Assembly (NCBI GenBank): GCA_963978545.1
Contig: OZ021722.1
Span: 16,124,801 to 16,188,800, forward strand
DNA from: Linyphia triangularis
Taxonomy: Eukaryota; Arthropoda; Arachnida; Araneae; Linyphiidae
Length of the DNA: 64,000 bases
Direction of reading: 5' to 3'
A program made the translations under genes and the position numbers. Of the stretch, positions 51,201-64,000 are shown piece after piece (the first letter of the stretch is position 1; the number at the start of each line of letters is the position of its first letter). A model generated the notes under the pieces. That model was not told the DNA's origin. It did no database searches and worked only from the letters and a program-made list of their open reading frames with translations.

Positions 51201-52170
51201 ATTTCGCCATTGGAAACACATGACGGACTATTCAATGAATAATTTTTCAAAAAGTAAAATTTTCAAAATTTTTTCCGGTGTGTGATATTGAAGCTTATAT
51301 ATAGGAGAATCTCCAATTCCAATTTTATAACACTCACTAAATAAGAAGCGGGTCTATAGTTGGTTCAAAATGTGCAATTTTCTCAAAAATAAAATTTCAC
51401 AATTGAAAACACATGGCGGACTGTTCAATGAATTATTGTTCAAAAAGTAAAATTTTCAAAATTTGTTCCGGTGTGTGATATTGAAGCTTATATATAGGAG
51501 AATCTCCAATTCCAATTTTATAACACTCACTAAATAAGAAGTGGGTCTATACTTGGTTCAAAATGTGCAAATTTCTCAAAAATAAAATTTCCCCATTGAA
51601 AACACATGGCGGACTGTTCAATGAATTATTTTTCAAAAAGTAAAATTTTCAAAATTTTTTCCGGTTTGTGATATTGAAGCTCATATATAAAAGAATCTCG
51701 AATTTGAATTTTATAACACTCACTAAATAAGAAGTGGGTCTAAAGATGTTCCAAAAAGTGCAATTTTCTCAAAAATAAGATTTCGAAATTGGAAACACAT
51801 GACGGACTATTCAATGAATAATTTTTCAAAAAGTAAAATTTTCAAAATTTGTTCCGGTGTGTGATATTGAAGCTTATATATAGGAGAACCTCCAATTCCA
51901 ATTTTATAACACTCACTAAATAAGAAGCGGGTCTATAGTTGGTTCAAAATGTGCAATTTTCTCAAAAGTAAAATTCCCCACATTGAATTTTTTCCCCCAA
52001 AAAGCAATTTTCACGAAAATACAATTCCCCCATTGAAAACACATGGCGAAATATTCAATGAATTATTGATCAAAAAGTAAAATTTTCCAAAATTTTTCCC
52101 TTTTTTTTTATATTGAAGCTCATATATAGGAGAATCTCCAATTCAAATTTTATAACACTCACTAAATAAG
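44035..52170. repeat. 7.9-kb segmental repeat, copy 2 (about 8.13 kb)
   Basis: Tandem copy of 36.1-44.03 kb with two in-register length changes. It has one c' monomer fewer near 49.3 kb (displacement falls from 7,938 to 7,745) and two monomers more near 50.5-50.9 kb (displacement rises to 8,131). At copied positions it lacks the private base loss at 37045 and the AAAAAAGAAG change at 39440. Those arose in copy Y after this copy separated, or were corrected here. Confidence 0.85.
45206..45747. mobile_element. 542-bp GC-richer insertion element, copy 3
   Basis: Third copy, with the same ends (CCCTTTAAATCCCA / TGGGATTTAAAGTG) and the same satellite flanks, 7,938 bp after copy 2. The hairpin is at 45678-45696. 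No sequence change from the other copies was noticed by eye. No element remains beyond this point in the window. Confidence 0.65.
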
Positions 52171-55100
52171 AAGTGTGTCTAAAGTTGGTCCAAAAAGCAA
52201 TTTTCAAGAAAATAAAATTCCCTCATTGAAAACACATGGCGGACTATTCAATGAATTATTGATCAAAAAGTAAAATTTTCCAAAATTTTTCCCTTTTTTT
52301 TATATTGAAGCTCATATATAGGAGAATCTCCAATTCAAATTTTATAACACTCACTAAATAAGAAGTGGGTCTAAATATGGTCCAAAAAGCAATTTTCTCG
52401 AAAATACAATTCCCTCATTGAAAACACATGGCGGACTATTCAATAAATTATTGTTCAAAAAGTAAAATTTTCAAAATTTTTTCCCGTTTGTGATATTGAA
52501 GCTTATATATAGGAGAGTCTCTAATTCCAATTTTATAACACTCACTAAATCAGAAGTGGGTCTAAAGTTTGTCCAAAAAGTGCAATTTTCTCAAAAATAA
52601 AATTGCCCCATTGAAAACACATGGCGGACTATTCAATGAATTATTGTTCAAAAAGTAAAATTTTCAAAAATTTTTCAAGTTTGTGATATTGAAGATTATA
52701 TATAGGAGAATCTCTAATTCCAATTTTATAACACTCACTAAATAAGAAGTGGGTCAAAAGTTGATCCTAAAAGTGCAATTTTCTCAAAAGAAAAATTCCC
52801 CCCCATTGAATTTTTTCCCCCAAAAAGCAATTTTCACGAAAATACAATTTCCTCATTGAAAACACATGGCGAACTATTCAATGAATTATTGATCAAAAAG
52901 TAAAATTTTCCAAAATTTTTTCCCGTTTGTGATATTGAAGCTTATATAGAGAAGAATCTCTAATTCCAATTTTATAACACTCACTAAATCAGAAGTGGGT
53001 CTAAAGTTGGTCCAAAAAGTGCAATTTTCTCAAAAATAAAATTCCCCCATTGAAAACCCATTGCGGACTGTTCAATGAATTATTGTTAAAAAAGTAAAAT
53101 TTTCAAAATTTTTTCCGGTTTGTGATATTGAAGCTTATATATAGGAGAATATCCAATTTCAATTTTATAACACTCACTAAATAAGAAGTGGGTCTAAAGT
53201 TGTTCCAAAAAGTGCAATTTTCTCAAAAATAATATTTCGCCATTGGAAACACATGACGGACTATTCAATGAATAATTTTTCAAAAAGTAAAATTTTCAAA
53301 ATTTGTTCCGGTGTGTGATATTGAAGCTTATATATAGGAGAGTCTCTAATTCCAATTTTATAACACTCACTAAATCAGAAGTGGGTCTAAAGTTTGTCCA
53401 AAAAGTGCAATTTTCTCAAAAATAAAATTCCCCCATTGAAAAAACATGGCGGACTATTCAATGAATTATTGGTCAAAAAGTAAAATTTTCAAAATTTTTT
53501 CAAGTTTGTGATATTGAAGATTATATATAGGAGAATCTCTAATTCCAATTTTATAACACTCACTAAATAAGAAGTGGGTCAAAAGTTGATCCTAAAAGTG
53601 CAATTTTCTCAAAAGAAAAATTCTCCCCATTGAATTTTTTCCCCCAAAAAGCAATTTTCACGAAAATACAATTTCCTCATTGAAAACACATGGCGAACTA
53701 TTCAATGAATTATTGTTCAAAAAGAAAAAATTTCAAAATTTTTTCCAGTTTGTGATATTGAAGCTTATATATAGGAGAATCTCGAATTTGAATTTTATAA
53801 CACTCACTAAATAAGAAGGGGGTCTAAAATTGTTCCAAAAAGTGCAATTTTCTAAAAAATAAAATTTCCCCATTGAAAACACATGGCGGACTGTTCAATG
53901 AACTATTGTTCAAAAAGTAAAATTTTCAAAATTTTTTCCGGTTTGTGATATTGAAGCTCATATATAGGAGAATCTCGAATTTGAATTTTATAACACTCAC
54001 TAAATAAGAAGTGGGTCTAAAGTTGTTCCAAAAAGTGCAATTTTCTCAAAAATAAGATTTCGCCATTGGAAACACATGACGGACTATTCAATGAATAATT
54101 TTTCAAAAAGTAAAATTTTCAAAATTTGTTCCGGTGTGTGATATTGAAGCTTATATATAGGAGAATCTCCAATTCCAATTTTATAACACTCACTAAATAA
54201 GAAGCGGGTCTATAGTTGGTTCAAAATGTGCAATTTTCTCAAAAATAAAATTTCACAATTGAAAACACATGGCGGACTGTTCAATGAATTATTGTTCAAA
54301 AAGTAAAATTTTTAAAATTTGTTCCGGTGTGTGATATTGAAGCTTATATATAGGAGAATCTCCAATTCCAATTTTATAACACTCACTAAATAAGAAGTGG
54401 GTCTATACTTGGTTCAAAATGTGCAATTTTCTCAAAACTAAAATTTCACAATTGAAAACACATGGCGGACTGTTCAATGAATTATTGTACAAAAAGTAAA
54501 ATTTTCAAAATTTGTTCCGGTGTGTGATATTGAAGCTTATATATAGGAGAATCTCCAATTCCAATTTTATAACACTCACTAAATAAGAAGTGGGTCTATA
54601 CTTGGTTCAAAATGTGCAAATTTCTCAAAAATAAAATTTCCCCATTGAAAACACATGGCGGACTGTTCAATGAATTATTGTTAAAAAAGTAAAATTTTCA
54701 AAATTTTTTCCGGTTTGTGATATTGAAGCTCATATAGAGGAGAATCTCGAATTTGAATTTTATAACACTCACTAAATAAGAAGGGGGTCTAAAATTGTTC
54801 CAAAAAGTGCAATTTTCTCAAAAATAAGATTTCGCCATTGGAAACACATGACGGACTATTCAATGAATAATTTTTCAAAAAGTAAAATTTTCAAAATTTG
54901 TTCCGGTGTGTGATATTGAAGCTTATATATAGGAGAGTCTCTAATTCCAATTTTATAACACTCACTAAATCAGAAGTGGGTCTAAAGTTTGTCCAAAAAG
55001 TGCAATTTTCTCAAAAATAAAATTCCCCCATTGAAAACACATGGCGGACTATTCAATGAATTATTGTTCAAAAAGTAAAATTTTCAAAAATTTTTCAAGT

Positions 55101-58100
55101 TTGTGATATTGAAGATTATATATAGGAGAATCTCTAATTCCAATTTTATAACACTCACTAAATAAGAAGTGGGTCAAAAGTTGATCCTAAAAGTGCAATT
55201 TTCTCAAAAGAAAAATTCTCCCCATTGAATTTTTTCCCCCAAAAAGCAATTTTCACGAAAATACAATTTCCTCATTGAAAACACATGGCGAACTATTCAA
55301 TGAATTATTGTTAAAAAAGTAAAATTTTCAAAATTTTTTCCGGTTTGTGATATTGAAGCTTATATATAGGAGAATATCCAATTTCAATTTTATAACACTC
55401 ACTAAATAAGAAGTGGGTCTAAAGTTGTTCCAAAAAGTGCAATTTTCTAAAAAATAAAATTTCCCCATTGAAAACACATGGCGGAATGTTCAATGAATTA
55501 TTGTTCAAAAAGTAAAATTTTCAAAATTTTTTCCGGTTTGTGATATTGAAGCTCATATAGAGGAGAATCTCGAATTTGAATTTTATAACACTCACTAAAT
55601 AAGAAGTGGGTCTAAAGTTGTTCCAAAAAGTGCAATTTTCTCAAAAATAAGATTTCGCCATTGGAAACACATGACGGACTATTCAATGAATAATTTTTCA
55701 AAAAGTAAAATTTTAAAAATTTGTTCCGGTGTGTGATATTGAAGCTTATATATAGGAGAATCTCCAATTCCAATTTTATAACACTCACTGAATAAGAAGC
55801 AGGTCTATAGTTGGTTCAAAATGTGCAATTTTCTCAAAAATAAAATTTCACAATTGAAAACACATGGCGGACTGTTCAATGAATTATTGTTCAAAAAGTA
55901 AAATTTTCAAAATTTTTTCTGGTTTGTGATATTGAAGCTTATATATAGGAGAATCTCCAATTCCAATTTTATAACAGTCACTAAATAAGATTTGGGTCTA
56001 TAGTTGGTTCAAAATGTGCAAATTTCTCAAAAATAAAATTTCCCCATTGAAAACACATGGCGGACTGTTCAATGAATTATTGTTCAAAAAGTAAAATTTT
56101 CAAAATTTTTTCCGGTTTGTGATATCGAAGCTCATATATAGGAGAATCTCGAATTTGAATTTTATAACACTCACTAAATAAGAAGTGGGTCTATACTTGG
56201 TTCAAAATGTGCAAATTTCTCAAAAATAAAATTTCCCCATTGAAAACACATGGCGGACTGTTCAATGAATTATTGTTAAAAAAGTAAAATTTTCAAAATT
56301 TTTTCCGGTTTGTGATATTGAAGCTTATATATAGGAGAATCTCGAATTTGAATTTTATTACACTCACTAAATAAGAAGGGGGTCTAAAATTGTTCCAAAA
56401 AGTGCAATTTTCTAAAAAATAAAATTTCCCCATTGAAAACACATGGCGGACTGTTCAATGAATTATTGTTCAAAAAGTAAAATTTTCAAAATTTTTTCCG
56501 GTTTGTGATATTGAAGCTCATATAGAGGAGAATCTCGAATTTGAATTTTATAACACTCACTAAATAAGAAGGGGGTCTAAAATTGTTCCAAAAAGTGCAA
56601 TTTTCTCAAAAATAAGATTTCGCCATTGGAAACACATGACGGACTATTCAATGAATAATTTTTCAAAAAGTAAAATTTTCAAAATTTGTTCCGGTGTGTG
56701 ATATTGAAGCTTATATATAGGAGAGTCTCTAATTCCAATTTTATAACACTCACTAAATCAGAAGTGGGTCTAAAGTTTGTCCAAAAAGTGCAATTTTCTC
56801 AAAAATAAAATTCCCCCATTGAAAACACATGGCGGACTATTCAATGAATTATTGTTCAAAAAGTAAAATTTTCAAAAATTTTTCAAGTTTGTGATATTGA
56901 AGATTATATATAGGAGAATCTCTAATTCCAATTTTATAACACTCACTAAATAAGAAGTGGGTCAAAAGTTGATCCTAAAAGTGCAATTTTCTCAAAAGAA
57001 AAATTCTCCCCATTGAATTTTTTCCCCCAAAAAGCAATTTTCACGAAAATACAATTTCCTCATTGAAAACACATGGCGAACTATTCAATGAATTATTGTT
57101 CAAAAAGAAAAAATTTCAAAATTTTTTCCAGTTTGTGATATTGAAGCTTATATATAGGAGAATCTCGAATTTGAATTTTATAACACTCACTAAATAAGAA
57201 GGGGGTCTAAAATTGTTCCAAAAAATGCAATTTTCTAAAAAATAAAATTTCCCCATTGAAAACACATGGCGGACTGTTCAATGAACTATTGTTCAAAAAG
57301 TAAAATTTTCAAAATTTTTTCCGGTTTGTGATATTGAAGCTCATATAGAGGAGAATCTCGAATTTGAATTTTATAACACTCACTAAATAAGAAGGGGGTC
57401 TAAAATTGTTCCAAAAAGTGCAATTTTCTCAAAAATAAGATTTCGCCATTGGAAACACATGACGGACTATTCAATGAATAATTTTTCAAAAAGTAAAATT
57501 TTCAAAATTTGTTCCGGTGTGTGATATTGAAGCTTATATATAGGAGAATCTCCAATTCCAATTTTATAACACTCACTAAATAAGATGTGGGTCTATAGTT
57601 GGTTCAAAATGTGCAAATTTCTCAAAAATAAAATTTCCCCATTGAAAACGCATGGCGGACTGTTCAATGAATTATTGTTCAAAAAGTAAAATTTTCAAAA
57701 TTTTTTCCGGTTTGTGATATCGAAGCTCATATATAGGAGAATCTCGAATTTGAATTTTATAACACTCACTAAATAAGAAGTGGGTCTAAAGTTGTTCCAA
57801 AAAGTGCAATTTTCTCAAAAATAAGATTTCGCCATTGGAAACACATGACGGACTATTCAATGAATAATTTTTCATAAAGTAAAATTTTCAAAATTTTTTC
57901 CGGTGTGTGATATTGAAGCTTATATATAGGAGAATCTCCAATTCCAATTTTATAACACTCACTAAATAAGAAGCGGGTCTATAGTTGGTTCAAAATGTGC
58001 AATTTTCTCAAAAATAAAATTTCACAATTGAAAACACATGGCGGACTGTTCAATGAATTATTGTTCAAAAAGTAAAATTTTCAAAATTTGTTCCGGTGTG

Positions 58101-61100
58101 TGATATTGAAGCTTATATATAGGAGAATCTCCAATTCCAATTTTATAACACTCACTAAATAAGAAGTGGGTCTATACTTGGTTCAAAATGTGCAAATTTC
58201 TCAAAAATAAAATTTCCCCATTGAAAACACATGGCGGACTGTTCAATGAATTATTTTTCAAAAAGTAAAATTTTCAAAATTTTTTCCGGTTTGTGATATT
58301 GAAGCTCATATATAAAAGAATCTCGAATTTGAATTTTATAACACTCACTAAATAAGAAGTGGGTCTAAAGATGTTCCAAAAAGTGCAATTTTCTCAAAAA
58401 TAAGATTTCGAAATTGGAAACACATGACGGACTATTCAATGAATAATTTTTCAAAAAGTAAAATTTTCAAAATTTGTTCCGGTGTGTGATATTGAAGCTT
58501 ATATATAGGAGAACCTCCAATTCCAATTTTATAACACTCACTAAATAAGAAGCGGGTCTATAGTTGGTTCAAAATGTGCAATTTTCTCAAAAGTAAAATT
58601 CCCCACATTGAATTTTTTCCCCCAAAAAGCAATTTTCACGAAAATACAATTCCCCCATTGAAAACACATGGCGAAATATTCAATGAATTATTGATCAAAA
58701 AGTAAAATTTTCCAAAATTTTTCCCTTTTTTTTATATTGAAGCTCATATATAGGAGAATCTCCAATTCAAATTTTATAACACTCACTAAATAAGAAGTGT
58801 GTCTAAAGTTGGTCCAAAAAGCAATTTTCACGAAAATAAAATTCCCTCATTGAAAACACATGGCGGACTATTCAATGAATTATTGATCAAAAAGTAAAAT
58901 TTTCTAAAATTTTTCCCTTTTTTTTATATTGAAGCTCATATATAGGAGAATCTCCAATTCAAATTTTATAACACTCACTAAATAAGAAGTGGGTCTAAAT
59001 ATGGTCCAAAAAGCAATTTTCTCGAAAATACAATTCCCTCATTGAAAACACATGGCGGACTATTCAATAAATTATTGTTCAAAAAGTAAAATTTTCAAAA
59101 TTTTTTCCCGTTTGTGATATTGAAGCTTATATATAGGAGAGTCTCTAATTCCAATTTTATAACACTCACTAAATCAGAAGTGGGTCTAAAGTTTGTCCAA
59201 AAAGTGCAATTTTCTCAAAAATAAAATTGCCCCATTGAAAACACATGGCGGACTATTCAATGAATTATTGTTCAAAAAGTAAAATTTTCAAAAATTTTTC
59301 AAGTTTGTGATATTGAAGATTATATATAGGAGAATCTCTAATTCCAATTTTATAACACTCACTAAATAAGAAGTGGGTCAAAAGTTGATCCTAAAAGTGC
59401 AATTTTCTCAAAAGAAAAATTCCCCCCCATTGAATTTTTTCCCCCAAAAAGCAATTTTCACGAAAATACAATTTCCTCATTGAAAACACATGGCGAACTA
59501 TTCAATGAATTATTGATCAAAAAGAAAAATTTTCCAAAATTTTTTCCCGTTTGTGATATTGAAGCTTATATAGAGAAGAATCTCTAATTCCAATTTTATA
59601 ACACTCACTAAATCAGAAGTGGGTCTAAAGTTGGTCCAAAAAGTGCAATTTTCTCAAAAATAAAATTCCCCCATTGAAAACCCATTGCGGACTGTTCAAT
59701 GAATTATTGTTAAAAAAGTAAAATTTTCAAAATTTTTTCCGGTTTGTGATATTGAAGCTTATATATAGGAGAATATCCAATTTCAATTTTATAACACTCA
59801 CTAAATAAGAAGTGGGTCTAAAGTTGTTCCAAAAAGTGCAATTTTCTAAAAAATAAAATTTCCCCATTGAAAACACATGGCGGAATGTTCAATGAATTAT
59901 TGTTCAAAAAGTAAAATTTTCAAAATTTTTTCCGGTTTGTGATATTGAAGCTCATATAGAGGAGAATCTCGAATTTGAATTTTATAACAATCACTAAATA
60001 AGAAGTGGGTCTAAAGTTGTTCCAAAAAGTGCAATTTTCTCAAAAATAAGATTTCGCCATCGGAAACACATGACGGACTATTCAATGAATAATTTTTCAA
60101 AAAGTAAAATTTTCAAAATTTGTTCCGGTGTGTGATATTGAAGCTTATATATAGGAGAGTCTCTAATTCCAATTTTATAACACTCACTAAATCAGAAGTG
60201 GGTCTAAAGTTTGTCCAAAAAGTGCAATTTTCTCAAAAATAAAATTCCCCCATTGAAAACACAAGGCGGACTAGTCAATGAATTATTGTTCAAAAAGTAA
60301 AATTTTCAAAAAATTTTCAAGTTTGTGATATTGAAGATTATATATAGGAGAATCTCTAATTCCAATTTTATAACACTCACTAAATAAGAAGTGGGTCAAA
60401 AGTTGATCCTAAAAGTGCAATTTTCTCAAAAGAAAAATTCTCCCCATTGAATTTTTTCCCCCAAAAAGCAATTTTCACGAAAATACAATTTCCTCATTGA
60501 AAACACATGGCGAACTATTCAATGAATTATTGTTCAAAAAGAAAAAATTTCAAAATTTTTTCCAGTTTGTGATATTGAAGCTTATATATAGGAGAATCTC
60601 GAATTTGAATTTTATAACACTCACTAAATAAGAAGGGGGTCTAAAATTGTTCCAAAAAGTGCAATTTTCTAAAAAATAAAATTTCCCCATTGAAAACACA
60701 TGGCGGACTGTTCAATGAACTATTGTTCAAAAAGTAAAATTTTCAAAATTTTTTCCGGTTTGTGATATTGAAGCTCATATAGAGGAGAATCTCGAATTTG
60801 AATTTTATAACACTCACTAAATAAGAAGGGGGTCTAAAATTGTTCCAAAAAGTGCAATTTTCTCAAAAATAAGATTTCGCCATTGGAAACACATGACGGA
60901 CTATTCAATGAATAATTTTTCAAAAAGTAAAATTTTCAAAATTTGTTCCGGTGTGTGATATTGAAGCTTATATATAGGAGAATCTCCAATTCCAATTTTA
61001 TAACACTCACTGAATAAGAAGCGGGTCTATAGTTGGTTCAAAATGTGCAATTTTCTCAAAAATAAAATTTCACAATTGAAAACACATGGCGGACTGTTCA

Positions 61101-64000
61101 ATGAATTATTGTTCAAAAAGTAAAATTTTCAAAATTTGTTCCGGTGTGTGATATTGAAGCTTATATATAGGAGAATCTCCAATTCCAATTTTATAACACT
61201 CACTAAATAAGATGTGGGTCTATAGTTGGTTCAAAATGTGCAAATTTCTCAAAAATAAAATTTCCCCATTGAAAACGCATGGCGGACTGTTCAATGAATT
61301 ATTGTTCAAAAAGTAAAATTTTCAAAATTTTTTCCGGTTTGTGATATCGAAGCTCATATATAGGAGAATCTCGAATTTGAATTTTATAACACTCACTAAA
61401 TAAGAAGTGGGTCTAAAGTTGTTCCAAAAAGTGCAATTTTCTCAAAAATAAGATTTCGCCATTGGAAACACATGACGGACTATTCAATGAATAATTTTTC
61501 AAAAAGTAAAATTTTCAAAATTTTTTCCGGTGTGTGATATTGAAGCTTATATATAGGAGAATCTCCAATTCCAATTTTATAACACTCACTAAATAAGAAG
61601 CGGGTCTATAGTTGGTTCAAAATGTGCAATTTTCTCAAAAATAAAATTTCACAATTGAAAACACATGGCGGACTGTTCAATGAATTATTGTTCAAAAAGT
61701 AAAATTTTCAAAATTTGTTCCGGTGTGTGATATTGAAGCTTATATATAGGAGAATCTCCAATTCCAATTTTATAACACTCACTAAATAAGAAGTGGGTCT
61801 ATACTTGGTTCAAAATGTGCAAATTTCTCAAAAATAAAATTTCCCCATTGAAAACACATGGCGGACTGTTCAATGAATTATTTTTCAAAAAGTAAAATTT
61901 TCAAAATTTTTTCCGGTTTGTGATATTGAAGCTCATATATAAAAGAATCTCGAATTTGAATTTTATAACACTCACTAAATAAGAAGTGGGTCTAAAGATG
62001 TTCCAAAAAGTGCAATTTTCTCAAAAATAAGATTTCGAAATTGGAAACACATGACGGACTATTCAATGAATAATTTTTCAAAAAGTAAAATTTTCAAAAT
62101 TTGTTCCGGTGTGTGATATTGAAGCTTATATATAGGAGAACCTCCAATTCCAATTTTATAACACTCACTAAATAAGAAGCGGGTCTATAGTTGGTTCAAA
62201 ATGTGCAATTTTCTCAAAAGTAAAATTCCCCACATTGAATTTTTTCCCCCAAAAAGCAATTTTCACGAAAATACAATTCCCCCATTGAAAACACATGGCG
62301 AAATATTCAATGAATTATTGATCAAAAAGTAAAATTTTCCAAAATTTTTCCCTTTTTTTTATATTGAAGCTCATATATAGGAGAATCTCCAATTCAAATT
62401 TTATAACACTCACTAAATAAGAAGTGTGTCTAAAGTTGGTCCAAAAAGCAATTTTCACGAAAATAAAATTCCCTCATTGAAAACACATGGCGGACTATTC
62501 AATGAATTATTGATCAAAAAGTAAAATTTTCCAAAATTTTTCCCTTTTTTTTATATTGAAGCTCATATATAGGAGAATCTCCAATTCAAATTTTATAACA
62601 CTCACTAAATAAGAAGTGGGTCTAAATATGGTCCAAAAAGCAATTTTCTCGAAAATACAATTCCCTCATTGAAAACACATGGCGGACTATTCAATAAATT
62701 ATTGTTCAAAAAGTAAAATTTTCAAAATTTTTTCCCGTTTGTGATATTGAAGCTTATATATAGGAGAGTCTCTAATTCCAATTTTATAACACTCACTAAA
62801 TCAGAAGTGGGTCTAAAGTTTGTCCAAAAAGTGCAATTTTCTCAAAAATAAAATTGCCCCATTGAAAACACATGGCGGACTATTCAATGAATTATTGTTC
62901 AAAAAGTAAAATTTTCAAAAATTTTTCAAGTTTGTGATATTGAAGATTATATATAGGAGAATCTCTAATTCCAATTTTATAACACTCACTAAATAAGAAG
63001 TGAGTCAAAAGTTGATCCTAAAAGTGCAATTTTCTCAAAAGAAAAATTCCCCCCCATTGAATTTTTTCCCCCAAAAAGCAATTTTCACGAAAATACAATT
63101 TCCTCATTGAAAACACATGGCGAACTATTCAATGAATTATTGATCAAAAAGTAAAATTTTCCAAAATTTTTTCCCGTTTGTGATATTGAAGCTTATATAG
63201 AGAAGAATCTCTAATTCCAATTTTATAACACTCACTAAATCAGAAGTGGGTCTAAAGTTGGTCCAAAAAGTGCAATTTTCTCAAAAATAAAATTCCCCCA
63301 TTGAAAACCCATTGCGGACTGTTCAATGAATTATTGTTAAAAAAGTAAAATTTTCAAAATTTTTTCCGGTTTGTGATATTGAAGCTTATATATAGGAGAA
63401 TATCCAATTTCAATTTTATAACACTCACTAAATAAGAAGTGGGTCTAAAGTTGTTCCAAAAAGTGCAATTTTCTAAAAAATAAAATTTCCCCATTGAAAA
63501 CACATGGCGGAATGTTCAATGAATTATTGTTCAAAAAGTAAAATTTTCAAAATTTTTTCCGGTTTGTGATATTGAAGCTCATATAGAGGAGAATCTCGAA
63601 TTTGAATTTTATAACAATCACTAAATAAGAAGTGGGTCTAAAGTTGTTCCAAAAAGTGCAATTTTCTCAAAAATAAGATTTCGCCATTGGAAACACATGA
63701 CGGACTATTCAATGAATAATTTTTCAAAAAGTAAAATTTTAAAAATTTGTTCCGGTGTGTGATATTGAAGCTTATATATAGGAGAATCTCCAATTCCAAT
63801 TTTATAACACTCACTGAATAAGAAGCGGGTCTATAGTTGGTTCAAAATGTGCAATTTTCTCATAAATAAAATTTCACAATTGAAAACACATGGCGGACTG
63901 TTCAATGAATTATTGTTCAAAAAGTAAAATTTTCAAAAATTTTTCTGGTTTGTGATATTGAAGCTTATATATAGGAGAATCTCCAATTCCAATTTTATAA
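45748..64000. repeat. Satellite monomers to the end of the window
   Basis: Continuous satellite without spacers or inserted elements. It includes monomers with lengthened T-tracts (CCC followed by T8-T9 near 43970, 52100, 52295, 58726, 58917, 62352 and 62545), the GCGGAATGTTC variant near 55485, 59882 and 63510, and 244-bp monomers as listed for the 51-bp duplication. No genes are seen. Confidence 0.85.
56600..63700. repeat. 3.4-3.6 kb tandem duplication
   Basis: Copy 1 is about 56.6-60.05 kb and copy 2 about 60.05-63.7 kb. Anchors are ATATAAAAGAATC (58311 to 61938), TTCCCCCCCATTG (59429 to 63055) and the private variant ATAACAATCACTAAAT (59984 to 63611), displaced by 3,626-3,627 bp. At the 5' end the displacement is 3,434 bp (57011 to 60445). 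The second copy carries one more monomer, the GAATAAGAAGCGGG b-type near 61010. The copy junction near 60.05 kb lies in an a/e hybrid monomer. Confidence 0.8.

Larger units (their letters stand above)
1..64000. repeat. 193-bp AT-rich satellite array, head to tail
   Basis: The whole window is a tandem array of a 193-bp monomer. The landmark ATAACACTCACTAAAT starts at 174, 367, 611, 804, 997, 1190, 1383, 1576, 1769 and 1962; spacing is 193 bp throughout except 244 bp between 367 and 611. The same landmarks continue in the same orientation to position 64,000, broken only by the spacer elements and the 542-bp element listed separately. G+C is about 30% by hand count of one monomer. Each monomer holds an AAAATTTT-C-AAAATTT(T) dyad, a GGAGAATCTCC dyad and several A- and T-tracts. 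Such arrays typically form constitutive heterochromatin or centromeres; a centromeric role here is only inference. I do not recognise the family by name. Confidence 0.98.

Noticed and set aside
1..64000. CRISPR array
   Set aside because: Repeats are 193 bp and contiguous, with no unique spacers, no short palindromic repeat and no cas genes.
1..64000. Ribosomal DNA intergenic spacer or mitochondrial control region
   Set aside because: No rRNA, tRNA or promoter-like unique segment appears in 64 kb. The repeat is a simple satellite with HOR structure.

Overview
The window is one uninterrupted stretch of eukaryotic tandem satellite DNA. I see no convincing protein-coding gene, tRNA, rRNA, CRISPR array or bacterial-type operon. 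The basic unit is a head-to-tail 193-bp monomer, roughly 30% G+C by hand count of one copy. Its landmarks recur in fixed order: ATAACACTCACTAAAT, GGGTCTAAAG, AAAAAGTGCAATTTTCTC, GAAAACACATGGCGGACT, AAAATTTTCAAAATTTT, TGATATTGAAGCT, TATATATAGGAGAATCTCC. All monomers lie in the same orientation, about 330 of them. A satellite of this kind points to constitutive heterochromatin (centromeric, pericentromeric or subtelomeric) of an AT-rich eukaryote. The style of the AT-rich spacer DNA would suit a nematode or insect, but nothing here fixes the taxon.

The monomers are not random. At least eight recognisable subtypes (called e, f, g, h, a, b, c, d here) follow each other in a set order and form a higher-order repeat (HOR). 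Its cleanest copy is 10 monomers and 1,981 bp, nine of 193 bp plus one of 244 bp. The 244-bp subtype carries a 51-bp internal duplication.

Layout. 1-3.1 kb: HOR copies. 3.1-9.6 kb: satellite interrupted three times by one AT-rich spacer element, full length (about 700 bp) at 7.2 and 8.9 kb and 5'-truncated (382 bp) at 3.1 kb. 9.6-19.3 kb: the opening 4.2 kb recurs 12,098 bp downstream, followed by a local 3,041-bp tandem duplication that doubles the truncated spacer. 17.7-41.5 kb: two nearly identical 11,936-bp blocks in tandem. 36.1-52.2 kb: a further tandem duplication of 7.9-8.1 kb overlapping the second block. 52-64 kb: rearranged satellite containing a 3.4-3.6 kb tandem duplication.

The only DNA clearly foreign to the array is a GC-richer 542-bp element with imperfect inverted termini, at 25.3, 37.3 and 45.2 kb. 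Its three copies sit at the same monomer position because one insertion was carried along by the segmental duplications.

Nothing here works as a set of genes. The window records repeated unequal exchange, insertion and segmental amplification inside a satellite. Hybrid monomers, compensating gains and losses of single monomers, and duplication endpoints in register with the monomer let part of that history be read.
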